A DNA stretch of 36,175 nt from Pseudoflavonifractor_A sp022772585 (GCF_052065415.1 NZ_JBQHUB010000028.1:1-36175), one strand, 5' to 3'. Shown: positions 13,411 to 21,408, counted from the first letter of the stretch. Made by a program: numbers and translations. The notes: generated from the sequence alone by a model not told the origin.

Positions 13411-14229
13411 TCAGCGGTGCTCGCCCCGGCTGTAGGCCACCACGGTACGGCGGTTGGGCTCGGTGCCCACCGAGTAGGTGGTGATGTCGGGCACGTCCTG
13501 AAGGGCGGTGTGGATCACATGGCGCTCATAGGCGTTCATGGGCTCCAGAGTCACGTTGCGGCGGTACTTGACCACCTTGCCGGCCACCTTATGGGCCAGC
13601 CGCTCCAGGGACTCCTCCCGCTTGGCCCGGTAGTGTTCGGCGTCCACATGGATGCGCACCCGCTTGGTCAGGCCCCGGTTGACGGCGTACACCGTCAGCT
13701 GCTGGATGGCGTCCAGGGTCTCGCCACGGCGGCCGATGAGGGAGCCCAGATTGCTGCCCACCAGTTCCACCTGGTAGTTGCCCATGTCGTCCAGGCTGAT
13801 CCTGGGGGCGGCCTGGGCGCCCATATGCTCCAGCAGTCCGGTGAGGAAGGTTTCGATCTTCTCCGCCACCGGATCGCCGCTCAGGTCGGCGGAGGTCTGG
13901 GGCTGGGGGGCGGGGGCGGCCTTTTCCGCCGCGGGAGCGGGCTTGGGCTGCTGCTTTTTGGGTTCGCTCTTTTTGACTTCCTGCCTGGGGGCCTCGGCCT
14001 TGGGCGCGGGAGCGGGCTCCGCCGGGGGGGCGGGGACCTCCTCAGGCTCGTCAGGGGCCTCGTAAGTCACTTTTACTTTGGCGGGGCAGCTGCCGATGCC
14101 CAGAAATCCGGACTTGGCGCGCTCCAAAATCTCAACCGAGACCTCGTCCCGGTCCATACCCAGCTTGACCAGGGCCGCTTCGACGGCGGCTTCCTCGGTC
14201 TTACCGGTACTCTCGATCCATTTCAGCAT
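13411..14229 (-). CDS. jag: RNA-binding protein Jag/KhpB
   Basis: A 272-residue Jag (KhpB/SpoIIIJ-associated) protein, an RNA-binding partner in the KhpA/KhpB complex linked to cell elongation and division. Domains in order: Jag_N (about 1-55, WIESTGKTEEAAVEAAL and AKSGFLGIGSCPAKV), a Pro/Ala/Lys-rich linker (about 60-115), a type II KH domain with LIGRRGETLDAIQ, and an R3H domain with the RHVIH signature. AAGGAG lies 11 bases before the ATG at 14229; an in-frame GTG at 14241 overlaps that site and is less likely. It follows yidC by 8 bases, the usual operon order, and is the last gene before a terminator. The linker is longer than in B. subtilis Jag. Confidence 0.95.
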   Translation of the reverse strand: MLKWIESTGKTEEAAVEAALVKLGMDRDEVSVEILERAKSGFLGIGSCPAKVKVTYEAPDEPEEVPAPPAEPAPAPKAEAPRQEVKKSEPKKQQPKPAPAAEKAAPAPQPQTSADLSGDPVAEKIETFLTGLLEHMGAQAAPRISLDDMGNYQVELVGSNLGSLIGRRGETLDAIQQLTVYAVNRGLTKRVRIHVDAEHYRAKREESLERLAHKVAGKVVKYRRNVTLEPMNAYERHVIHTALQDVPDITTYSVGTEPNRRTVVAYSRGEHR

Positions 14230-14237
14230 CGGTCGTT

Positions 14238-15662
14238 TCACTCCTTGCTGTCTTCTTCCTCAGATCCCTCTTCCGCCTCGGGCGCAAAGGGGGCCTCGGC
14301 TTCAGCCGCTTCTGTTTCCACATTCTGATCCTGAGCGGTGGAAACTTCCGTCTCCTTCACCGGCTCCTCAGTGGGATTCTCCTCCTGCTTGTCCACCGGC
14401 TGTTCCGCCTCTGCGGATTTCTTTCTGCCGAACAGTCCCTTCTTCTTGGGCTCCTCGGCAGGGGCATTCTTCTTGGCCTCGGCCCAGTCCAGATCGGGGT
14501 CCTGGTAGGCGGTGGGGCCATCGGGGGAGAAGCGGTTGGGGTCATAGGCCCGGCCCCGGGCGTAGGAACGCATGCCCACGCCGCTGACGGCGATGACGGC
14601 CGAGTCGCCCTTGGAGTCCTTCTCCATGGCGCTCATCAGTTCCTTTTTCTTCTTGCCCTTGGCGCTCTTGGCCTCTTCGATGCGGCGGGCGCGCTCTTCG
14701 GCGGCCTGGCGCTTGCGCTCCTTTTCCTCTTCCTTCTCCTGCTGCTCCCGCTCGGCCTGGATACGGGCGGCCTCCTCATAGTCCTTCTTGAGCATCTTGC
14801 CGCAGATGAACTCCTGCACGATGCTCAGCAGGTTCTGGATGATCCAGTAGAGACACAGGGCAGCGGGCATGCTGAAGCCGATCCACAGGGACATGAGGGG
14901 CATCATGATGAACATCATCTTCATGGAAGCATTGTCCGCCTGCTGCGCCTGCTGGTTGACGGCGTTGGTCTTCTGGGAGACCCAGGACACCAGGATGCTG
15001 GACAGGGCGGAGATCACCGGCAGCAGGAACAGGGCAAAACCGCCGGTCATAGTCCAGAACTTCAGCTTGGGCACCCGGGCCAGGTCAAAAATACCGAGAA
15101 AATCAAAATTGATGGCAAAAACCTTGGCTCCCTCACCGGCGGCCGACTGCACGGCGGCCAGGTTCTCCGGCGTAATGAGAGAGGAGAGGTAGAGCTGGTT
15201 GTAGCCGGTATTGCGGAATGCCTCGTCCGCGGCCTTGATCCACCCGTTGTCCAGCGCCACCTGGCTCCAGTTGAGGGCTTCGGCGATGGCAGCCAGATTA
15301 TCCACACCGACATTCATCATGTAGACCAGGGGCTCGCGGATGATGGAATAGAGGGGGATCAGGATGAACAGAGGCAGGAAGGACCAGAGGCACCCGCCCA
15401 TGGGGTTGACATGCTCCCGCTCATAGAGCTTCTGCACCTCCTGGTTATACCGCTCCTTGTCCTTGCCGTACTGCTTCTGCAGCTTCTGCAGCTGGCCGGA
15501 CATCAGGTTCATCTGGATCATGCTCTTTTTTCCCTTGAGCTGGAAAGGAAAGAGGATCAGCTTCACCACGATGGCGAAGAAAATCAGGGCAAGGCCATAG
15601 CTGCCCGTCAGGCTGTAGAAGGCGTTCAGCACCCATACAAAGGGGGTCAGGATTAATTTCAT
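14238..15662 (-). CDS. yidC: Membrane protein insertase YidC with long charged tail
   Basis: A 474-residue YidC/Oxa1/SpoIIIJ insertase, which folds and inserts membrane proteins with or without SecYEG. The conserved core is about 1-300: a first segment with FAIVVKLILFPFQLKGKKS, where the hydrophilic-groove Arg is Lys; the cytoplasmic coiled hairpin (QMNLMSGQLQKLQKQYG); then GGCLWSFLPLFILIPLYSII and the final segments around MSLWIGFSMPAALCLYWII. The rest (about 300-474) is a highly charged, Glu/Lys/Arg-rich coiled-coil-like and then acidic tail ending EEGSEEEDSKE. Core Firmicute YidC is about 260 residues, so the tail is unusually long, though seen in related clostridia. No lipoprotein Cys is evident. 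GGAGGAAG precedes the ATG. Confidence 0.95.
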   Translation of the reverse strand: MKLILTPFVWVLNAFYSLTGSYGLALIFFAIVVKLILFPFQLKGKKSMIQMNLMSGQLQKLQKQYGKDKERYNQEVQKLYEREHVNPMGGCLWSFLPLFILIPLYSIIREPLVYMMNVGVDNLAAIAEALNWSQVALDNGWIKAADEAFRNTGYNQLYLSSLITPENLAAVQSAAGEGAKVFAINFDFLGIFDLARVPKLKFWTMTGGFALFLLPVISALSSILVSWVSQKTNAVNQQAQQADNASMKMMFIMMPLMSLWIGFSMPAALCLYWIIQNLLSIVQEFICGKMLKKDYEEAARIQAEREQQEKEEEKERKRQAAEERARRIEEAKSAKGKKKKELMSAMEKDSKGDSAVIAVSGVGMRSYARGRAYDPNRFSPDGPTAYQDPDLDWAEAKKNAPAEEPKKKGLFGRKKSAEAEQPVDKQEENPTEEPVKETEVSTAQDQNVETEAAEAEAPFAPEAEEGSEEEDSKE

Positions 15663-15704
15663 GAGACTTCCTCCAACGTGATAAGTGTGCGTGGGGAATC
15701 GCGC

Positions 15705-15923
15705 TCAGGGGACCGGATCGTACTGAATGCTCTTCTGCCGGTGGAAGGGATGGCACCGCAGCAGGCGGCGCAGCGCCAGCACGCCTCCCTTCACCGCGCC
15801 GTATTTTTCCACCGCCTCCAGCGCGTAGGCCGAGCAGGTGGGGATAAAGCGGCAGCAGGGGGGGCGCAGAGGAGAAATATACTTCCGATAAAACCGGATC
15901 AGAGCCAGCAGCAGCGTCTTCAT
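15705..15923 (-). CDS. yidD: Membrane protein insertion efficiency factor YidD
   Basis: A 72-residue YidD, a small membrane-associated protein that aids insertion through YidC. Family motifs are present: an amphipathic N-terminus (LIRFYRKYISPLRPP), CCRFIPTCSAYALEAVEKYG, and the C-terminal LLRCHPFHRQKSIQYDPVP. The usual HPGGYDPVP end carries a small change. The ATG at 15923 shares one base with the rnpA stop (TGATG), so translation is coupled. It lies 42 bases before yidC in the standard rpmH-rnpA-yidD-yidC order. Confidence 0.95.
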   Translation of the reverse strand: MKTLLLALIRFYRKYISPLRPPCCRFIPTCSAYALEAVEKYGAVKGGVLALRRLLRCHPFHRQKSIQYDPVP

Positions 15924-16267
15924 CAGGAGTCCCGCTTCACAAGGCCCAGCTTGTCCATGGTTCGCAGCAGATGCCGCTCCAGCTCCTGATAGGGGGCGAA
16001 GGCCGCCCGAACCCGGGCCACCACCACGATATCGTACCCCCGGACCAACTGATCCTCGTGGAGGCGGTATGCCTCCCGCAGGCGGCGGCGGGTGCGGTTG
16101 CGAAGCACCGCCTTGCCCACCTTGGTCCCAACGGTCAGGCCCAGGCGGTTGTGGTCCAGCCGGTTCTTCCGGCAGTAGACCGCCACACAGGGCGAAACCG
16201 CCGACTTGCCCTTGGCGTAAAGTCGACGGAATTCATGGTTGAATTTCAGTGAGACGGTATCCTTCAC
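15923..16267 (-). CDS. rnpA: Ribonuclease P protein component
   Basis: The 114-residue protein subunit of RNase P, which matures tRNA 5' ends with the RNA subunit (rnpB, not in this window). It begins KDTVSLKFNHEFRRLYAKG and carries the RNA-binding RNR motif GKAVLRNRTRRRLREAYR; basic residues and length fit the family. The start is a GTG at 16267 with AAGGGGAAG 6 bases upstream. It lies 118 bases after rpmH, with a hairpin in that gap that may lower expression relative to L34. Confidence 0.96.
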   Translation of the reverse strand: MKDTVSLKFNHEFRRLYAKGKSAVSPCVAVYCRKNRLDHNRLGLTVGTKVGKAVLRNRTRRRLREAYRLHEDQLVRGYDIVVVARVRAAFAPYQELERHLLRTMDKLGLVKRDS

Positions 16268-16307
16268 AGGTGCTTCCCCTTTGGACAGATTCTGCCGTAT
16301 GCTACGC

Positions 16308-16337
16308 AGGGGCGGTGGGATGAACTCCCCCGCCCCT
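16308..16337 (-). other. Hairpin between rpmH and rnpA
   Basis: AGGGGCGG (16308-16315) pairs with CCGCCCCT (16330-16337), and the interior can pair further. There is no T-run, so it is not a simple terminator. It may be a processing site or partial attenuator that separates the highly expressed L34 message from rnpA. Confidence 0.45.
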
Positions 16338-16385
16338 AACTATGACGCTGTACGTTTTGTTTCCCGGAGCGCAAGCCGGCTTCTC

Positions 16386-16520
16386 TTAGTGAGAGAGGCG
16401 GGCGCGGCCCTTGGCGCGGCGGCGAGCCAGCACCTTGCGGCCATTCGCGGTGGCCATGCGCTTGCGGAAGCCGTGCACTTTGGAGCGCTGACGCTTCTTG
16501 GGCTGATAGGTACGAACCAT
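16386..16520 (-). CDS. rpmH: 50S ribosomal protein L34
   Basis: The 44-residue L34 of the large ribosomal subunit, very basic, beginning MVRTYQPKKRQRSKVHGF and continuing with the conserved RMATANGRKVLARRRAKGRA. Length and sequence match the family exactly. AGGAGGTG lies upstream of the ATG at 16520. It heads the minus-strand operon that diverges from dnaA, the standard arrangement at bacterial origins. Longer frames upstream cross the leader and are rejected. Confidence 0.98.
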   Translation of the reverse strand: MVRTYQPKKRQRSKVHGFRKRMATANGRKVLARRRAKGRARLSH

Positions 16521-16647
16521 TTCCGGTACACCTCCTGTACTCATTCTGGCAGGTTTTTCACCTGCCCGCCACAACGGCCGTACTGCGGCCGCGGTCGTCA
16601 AAAAAGGAAAAATGCTTTACATCCACGCAGAACATGGTGCATTCTGT

Positions 16648-16677
16648 ATTATAGCGTATCCGGAAAAGAGCTGTCAA
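16648..16677 (-). promoter_or_regulatory. rpmH promoter
   Basis: A perfect -35 TTGACA (16677-16672) and a perfect -10 TATAAT (16653-16648) on minus, 18 bases apart. It is a strong promoter suited to a ribosomal protein operon. Confidence 0.85.
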
Positions 16678-16706
16678 CCATATTTTTTGTTCTTTTTCTC
16701 CTTCCT

Positions 16707-16723
16707 TTTTCCACTTTTCCACC
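16707..16723 (+). other. Two weak DnaA boxes upstream of dnaA
   Basis: TTTTCCACT (16707-16715) and TTTTCCACC (16715-16723) each differ from TTWTNCACA only at the last base and lie head to tail between the rpmH and dnaA promoters. They may serve dnaA autoregulation or an upstream sub-origin as in B. subtilis. Confidence 0.45.
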
Positions 16724-16793
16724 TTGTGTCCATATCTTGTGGTATTCTTTCCTGCTCCACACAAACGGCTTATATTTTTTAAAGGTGTAGGCG

Positions 16794-16822
16794 TTGCTTT
16801 AAGTCTGTTTTCTTGGTATAAT
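16794..16822 (+). promoter_or_regulatory. dnaA promoter
   Basis: TTGCTT (16794-16799), a 17-base spacer and a perfect TATAAT (16817-16822). The predicted leader to the ATG at 16905 is about 75 bases. Confidence 0.8.
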
Positions 16823-16904
16823 ATACTGTCTATTTACAGAGCGGGACCGGTGCGCCCTTTTTTCGGCTGCGGCGCCCATCCCATGTCAAGAGGTGGTCTT
16901 ACAC

Positions 16905-18230
16905 ATGAATTCTCCAGCCGATGTCTGGGCCAAGGTGCTCTCCCTCATGGAGGCGGACATGACCCCAACCACCATCAATACCTGGTTTGACGACGCAAAG
17001 GCGGTCTCCATGGATACCGACCGCTTTGTCCTCCACACCCCATCCAATTTCAAGCGGGACATCATCCTCTCCCGTTACCTTCCCGCCATCAAAAAGGCGC
17101 TGCACGAGCTCTTCTCCGCGGATTTTGAAGTGGTCATCCTGGGAGAGGGGGAGCTGGAGCAGTTTTCCGCCGACGCCAGGCCCCCCGCCGACGCGTCCTT
17201 CATGCCCGGCACCGAGGACTACACCTTCGAGCGCTTCGTAGTGGGCTCCTCCAACAAATTCGCTCACGCCGCCGCCCTGGCTGTGGCCGAAAATCCGGGC
17301 CACAGCTACAACCCCCTCTTTATCTACGGCGAATCCGGCCTGGGCAAGACCCATCTGCTCTATGCCATCGCCCACAAGCTCCACCGCAGCCATCCGGAGT
17401 TCCGCATCACCTACAGCAAGGGCGACACCTTCACCATCGAGCTCATCCAGGGCATCCGGGAGGGCCGCAACCAGGAATTCCGGGACAAATACCGCACCAC
17501 CGACGTGCTGCTGGTGGACGACGTGCAGTTCATCGCCGGCCGCGAATCCTCTCAGGAGGAGATGTTCCACACCTTCAACACCCTGTACGAGGCGGGCAAG
17601 CAGATCGTATTCACCGCCGACCGCCCACCCAAGGAGATGCTCCGGCTGGATGACCGGCTCAAGACCCGGTTCGAGTGGGGCCTCCCTGTGGACATCCAGC
17701 CCCCCGACTACGAGACCCGGGTGGCCATCATCAAGAACAAGGCCATCCGCCGAGGCATGAACCTGCCCGAGCCCGTTCTGCAGTATATCGCCGACAACAT
17801 CACCTCCAACGTCCGCCAGATCGAGGGCACCGTCAACAAAATCCTGGCTTTCCAGGAGCTGATGGGGGAGAGCGTGGACGTGGACACCGTCATCCGCGCC
17901 GTGCGGGACATGTGCAAGGACAAGGCCGACTTCCTCCCCTCACCCGACGTGATCATCGAAGAGGTCTGCAAATTCTACAACATCGAGAACAGCGCCCTCC
18001 GGGGCCAGGGCCGCACCAAGGACACCGCGCTGGCCCGCCAGATTGCCATGTACCAGATCCGCCGGATGACCAACCTGTCCCTGAAGGAGATCGGCAAGGA
18101 ATTCGACAATCGGGACCACACCACCGTCATGCACTCCATTGACCGGGTGGAAAAGCTCATCAAGAGCAATCCCGAGGTGGCCGAGATCATCAAGGACCTG
18201 AACGCCAACATCAACGCCCGGTACGACTGA
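16905..18230 (+). CDS. dnaA: Chromosomal replication initiator DnaA
   Basis: A 441-residue DnaA, the AAA+ initiator that binds DnaA boxes, opens oriC and loads the helicase. Domain I is about 1-80; domain II is short (about 85-105). The AAA+ domain starts near YTFERFVVGSSNKFAHAAA with Walker A GESGLGKTH (142-150), Walker B LLVDDVQFIAG and the sensor/arginine-finger region. Domain IV carries the DnaA-box signature GREFDNRDHTTVMHS-type motif, here GKEFDNRDHTTVMHSIDRV. The ATG at 16905 has AAGAGGTGG 7 bases upstream; a frame starting at 16893 overlaps that site. The origin lies directly downstream, before dnaN. Confidence 0.98.
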   Translation: MNSPADVWAKVLSLMEADMTPTTINTWFDDAKAVSMDTDRFVLHTPSNFKRDIILSRYLPAIKKALHELFSADFEVVILGEGELEQFSADARPPADASFMPGTEDYTFERFVVGSSNKFAHAAALAVAENPGHSYNPLFIYGESGLGKTHLLYAIAHKLHRSHPEFRITYSKGDTFTIELIQGIREGRNQEFRDKYRTTDVLLVDDVQFIAGRESSQEEMFHTFNTLYEAGKQIVFTADRPPKEMLRLDDRLKTRFEWGLPVDIQPPDYETRVAIIKNKAIRRGMNLPEPVLQYIADNITSNVRQIEGTVNKILAFQELMGESVDVDTVIRAVRDMCKDKADFLPSPDVIIEEVCKFYNIENSALRGQGRTKDTALARQIAMYQIRRMTNLSLKEIGKEFDNRDHTTVMHSIDRVEKLIKSNPEVAEIIKDLNANINARYD

Positions 18231-18253
18231 GTCTCCACCAACGGCCACTCATC

Positions 18254-18480
18254 CGTGGAAAAGAACGAAAAGCGGACCGGCCCAGCCTTCCACATTTCCA
18301 CGGACTTTTATCCAGATGTGGAAAACAGGGTGTGGACAAATCCGGCCCCCCTCAGAAGGCTGTAGACAACTCCCCAAATTTCTCCACACCCCCTGTGGAC
18401 GGGCAAATCTTAGTCCCCCAGGCGAAATTTCCACTTTTCCACATAATTTTCCCCTACTACTACCGCTACTACCCATCTAC
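18254..18480 (+). other. oriC: Chromosomal origin oriC: DnaA boxes and DnaA-trio-like repeat
   Basis: The 303-base dnaA-dnaN gap holds about eight DnaA-box-like 9-mers. Best are TGTGGAAAA (18317-18325), TGTGGACAA (18331-18339), TTATCCAGA (18308-18316), TTCTCCACA (18380-18388) and TTTTCCACA (18435-18443). Weaker ones are at 18254, 18361 and 18394. After the last box comes a short AT segment, CCC, and then a CTA-triplet run (18454-18480). The layout of box, short spacer and trios copies the B. subtilis unwinding element, where DnaA-trios (3'-GAT) guide DnaA onto single strand. Unlike B. subtilis, no clear AT-rich tract follows; a pyrimidine-rich strand does. Confidence 0.85.
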
Positions 18481-18533
18481 CTCTCCTTCTCTTTCCCGAG
18501 AGACAGGGAGCACCCGAACGGAGGACCACCAAA

Positions 18534-19649
18534 ATGATCAAATTCTCCTGTGAAAAAGCCCTTCTTCAAGCGGCTGTCTCCACCACATCCAGAGCAGTGT
18601 CTCCAAAGAGCTCCATCCCGGCACTGGAAGGGATCCTGCTGGAAGCCGATCAGGAACTGAAGCTTACCGGCTATAATCTGGAAACCGGCATCCGCACCGT
18701 GGTCCCGGCCGACATCCAGTCCGGCGGCACCCTGGTACTGGGCGCCCGGCTCTTCGGCGAGATCATCCGCAAGCTGCCCGACGACATAGTGGTCTTCACC
18801 GCCGAAAACTATATGGTCAACATCAAGTGCGGCATGAGCGAATTCAACATTCTGGGCACCGACCCGGAGGAATTCCCCGAACTGCCCACCGTGGAATATC
18901 AGAATTCCTTCCTGATCCCCCAGAATAAGCTCAAAGCCATGATCGGCCAGACCCTGTTCGCCGTCAGCGACAACGAGAGCCGCCCCATCCACACCGGCTC
19001 CCTCTTTGAAGTGGATCAGGACGGGCTCAATATCGTATCGGTGGACGGCTACCGCCTGGCCCTGCGGCATGAGGCCATCGGCAAAAAAGAGGGCGCCGAA
19101 ACCTTCTCCTTCGTGGTCCCCGGTGCCGCCCTGTCGGAAGTGGAAAAAATTTGCTCCGATGTGGAGGAGCCCGCCTCCGTCACCCAGGGCGCCCGCCATG
19201 TGATGTTCAAGGTGGGGGAGACCATGCTGGTCTCCCGCCGGCTGGAGGGTGAGTTCCTCTCCTACCGCCAGGCCATCCCCCGCAACAACACCATCAGGGT
19301 GGAGGGCGATACCCGCACCCTGCTCGCCTCCATCGACCGCGTTTCCCTCATCATCAGCGACAAGCTGAAAAGCCCCCTCCGCTGCGTTTTTGATGACAAT
19401 ATGCTGAAAATCAGCACCAAAACCGCCATTGGAGACGCTGCCGACCAATGCCCCATCACCGGGGACGGCACCGGGCTGGAGATCGGCTTCAACAACAAGT
19501 ACCTGATGGACGCCCTGAAGGCCGCCCCCGCCGACCGGGTGCGGCTGGAGCTGACCACCAGCGTGTCCCCCTGTGTCATCCTGCCCGCCGAGGGCGATGA
19601 AAACTTTCTGTATATGGTGCTCCCTGTCCGCCTGAAGGCCGGGGAATAA
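18534..19649 (+). CDS. dnaN: DNA polymerase III beta subunit (sliding clamp)
   Basis: The 371-residue beta clamp, which encircles DNA as a dimer and tethers polymerase III and other factors. It begins MIKFSCEKALLQAAVSTTSR and includes IPALEGILLEA, NYMVNIKCGMSEFNILG, SVDGYRLALRHE in the middle domain and the C-terminal EGDENFLYMVLPVRL, all typical positions; the length is standard. GGAGGACC lies about 8 bases before the ATG at 18534. It directly follows oriC and is followed after 53 bases by yaaA. Confidence 0.98.
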   Translation: MIKFSCEKALLQAAVSTTSRAVSPKSSIPALEGILLEADQELKLTGYNLETGIRTVVPADIQSGGTLVLGARLFGEIIRKLPDDIVVFTAENYMVNIKCGMSEFNILGTDPEEFPELPTVEYQNSFLIPQNKLKAMIGQTLFAVSDNESRPIHTGSLFEVDQDGLNIVSVDGYRLALRHEAIGKKEGAETFSFVVPGAALSEVEKICSDVEEPASVTQGARHVMFKVGETMLVSRRLEGEFLSYRQAIPRNNTIRVEGDTRTLLASIDRVSLIISDKLKSPLRCVFDDNMLKISTKTAIGDAADQCPITGDGTGLEIGFNNKYLMDALKAAPADRVRLELTTSVSPCVILPAEGDENFLYMVLPVRLKAGE

Positions 19650-19702
19650 ACCGGAGGACGGGAGTGCATAAATATGCATCCCGTCTGGAAAAGGAGTTCT
19701 TT

Positions 19703-19915
19703 ATGGAAGCTCAGGAAATCACAATCTCCACGGAATTTATCAAGCTGGAGGCCTTTCTCAAATTTGCCGGCGCCGTCAGTACCGGCGGCGAGGCCAAAAA
19801 CCTGATCCAGGACAGCCTGGTAAAGGTCAACGGCGAAGTATGCACCATGCGGGGCAAGAAGCTCCGTCCCGGAGACACGGTGGAACTGGGGAGCCGGCGG
19901 CTCACCGTCCGATGA
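19703..19915 (+). CDS. yaaA: S4-domain protein YaaA/RlbA
   Basis: A 70-residue S4 RNA-binding domain protein of the YaaA (RlbA) family, always found between dnaN and recF in Firmicutes. The domain reads FIKLEAFLKFAGAVSTGGEA, then LIQDSLVKVNGEV and RGKKLRPGDTVEL. In B. subtilis it is linked to 50S ribosome assembly. AAGGAG lies 6 bases upstream of the ATG at 19703; an earlier in-frame start at 19664 has no such site. Its stop overlaps the recF ATG (ATGA), so the two are coupled. Confidence 0.95.
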   Translation: MEAQEITISTEFIKLEAFLKFAGAVSTGGEAKNLIQDSLVKVNGEVCTMRGKKLRPGDTVELGSRRLTVR

Positions 19916-21018
19916 TCGTCCGCAGTCTGGAGCTGGAGGGCTTCCGCAACTACGACCGCTTCACGGCGGAGTTCGCCCCGGGGGTCAACGTGATCTACGG
20001 GGAGAACGCCCAGGGAAAGACCAACCTGCTGGAGGCGGTGGGTTACCTCTCAGGGGCCCGGTCCCACCGGGCCAGGGCCGACCGGGAGCTCATCGGCTTT
20101 TCCCGGCAGGAGGCCGCCGTCCGGGCTTCCATCGAAAGCCGGGACCGGGAATTCAACGTGGAGGCCAGGCTCTTCCGGGGCAGACGGCGGGCTCTGACGG
20201 CCAACGGCGTCCGCCTCAAGACGGCGGCGGGCCTGTCTGAGATATTGCACACCGTGCTCTTCTGTCCCGAGGACCTGATGCTCATCCGGGCGGGGAGCGC
20301 CGAGCGCCGCCGTTTTCTGGATAACTCCCTCTGCCAGCTCCGGCCCCGGTACGCCGCCGCCCTGGCCGAGTACCACCGGCTGCAGGAGCACAAGCTGCGC
20401 ATCCTGCGGGACTGGGAGGAAAAGCCCGGCCTGCTGGACCTGCTGCCCGACTTCAACGACCGTATGGCCCGGTGCGGGGCCATCCTCATCCACTACCGGG
20501 CCCACTTCATCCGCAAGCTGGCCCGGTCGGCGGCGGCCATCCACGCCGATTTTTCCGGCGGGCGGGAGGAAATGTCCCTCTCCTACCAGACGGTGAGCAC
20601 AGTGGCCGATCCGCTCATCCCCACCAAGGATATTTATCCCCTGCTGCTGGAGCACCAGGAGAGCCACCGCCGGGCCGAGCTGGAGGCCAGGTCCTGCCTG
20701 TCCGGCCCCCACAAGGACGACCTGGTAGTGGATATCGACGGCCGCAGCGCCAAGCAGTTTGCCTCCCAGGGCCAGACCAGAACGGCGGCTCTTTCCTTGA
20801 AGCTGGCGGAGCGGGAGCTCCACCAGGAGGATCTGGGAGAGTGGCCGGTGCTGCTGCTGGACGACGTGCTCTCCGAGCTGGACCGGCGGCGGCAGGAGTT
20901 TGTGCTGCGCCGCATCACCGGCGGACAGGTGTTTATCACCTGCTGCGAGGAGGACGGGATGGACGCTCTGGGGGAGGGGAGGACCTTCCACATCCGGGGC
21001 GGCGCCCTGGCGGACTGA
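19912..21018 (+). CDS. recF: DNA replication and repair protein RecF
   Basis: A 368-residue SMC-like ATPase that helps load RecA at single-strand gaps, with RecO and RecR. Walker A is GENAQGKTN (30-38), preceded by LELEGFRNYDRF. GSAERRRFLDN and a signature region (SQGQTRTAALSLKLAE) follow, and the Walker B LLLDDVLSELD ends the ATPase head. Length fits (about 370). The ATG at 19912 overlaps the yaaA stop. No LexA box is visible in this operon. Confidence 0.97.
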   Translation: MIVRSLELEGFRNYDRFTAEFAPGVNVIYGENAQGKTNLLEAVGYLSGARSHRARADRELIGFSRQEAAVRASIESRDREFNVEARLFRGRRRALTANGVRLKTAAGLSEILHTVLFCPEDLMLIRAGSAERRRFLDNSLCQLRPRYAAALAEYHRLQEHKLRILRDWEEKPGLLDLLPDFNDRMARCGAILIHYRAHFIRKLARSAAAIHADFSGGREEMSLSYQTVSTVADPLIPTKDIYPLLLEHQESHRRAELEARSCLSGPHKDDLVVDIDGRSAKQFASQGQTRTAALSLKLAERELHQEDLGEWPVLLLDDVLSELDRRRQEFVLRRITGGQVFITCCEEDGMDALGEGRTFHIRGGALAD

Positions 21019-21030
21019 GAGGAGGACAGG

Positions 21031-21357
21031 ATGCTCATTCTGTTTGTGATCCTGCCTCTGGCGGCGGCGCTGGTCCTTCAGTACGGGACCTGCCGCCTGA
21101 CCATGGGGCTCTCGGGCCGCCGGAGAGGCCGGGCGGCACTGGTGCGGCTGCTGCCGCTGCTCCTGGCGGTGACGGTCATCGCCGCGGTGGCTGTGGGGCG
21201 CTGGCAGATCTGGCGCAGCGAGAGAGTCTCCCCCGTAACGCAGCTGATCTTTTTCCCGGGCGTGCCCGGCTTCTTTTTCCTGCTGGGGCTCCTTCTGGGC
21301 TGGCGGCTGTGGAAGAAGTGGTGGGCCCCCAGGGTCATCGACGATCCGGGCCCCTGA
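21031..21357 (+). CDS. Small membrane protein, unknown, in the recF-gyrB cluster
   Basis: I do not recognise this 108-residue protein. It has three hydrophobic segments: about 1-18 (LILFVILPLAAALVL), 38-58 (LVRLLPLLLAVTVIAAVAV) and 70-92 (TQLIFFPGVPGFFFLLGLLL). They are separated by Arg-rich loops (LSGRRRGR and RWQIWRSER), and the tail WRLWKKWWAPRVIDDPGP is rich in Trp. GAGGAGGA precedes the ATG at 21031, 12 bases after the recF stop, so it is cotranscribed with recF. Many Firmicutes have no gene at this position between recF and remB. Positive-inside reasoning suggests the first loop is cytoplasmic. Function unknown. Confidence 0.75.
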   Translation: MLILFVILPLAAALVLQYGTCRLTMGLSGRRRGRAALVRLLPLLLAVTVIAAVAVGRWQIWRSERVSPVTQLIFFPGVPGFFFLLGLLLGWRLWKKWWAPRVIDDPGP

Positions 21358-21408
21358 TTGGAATAGAAAAACATATTCCCTGCCGGGAAGCAAAAGAGGA
21401 GTGATGGC

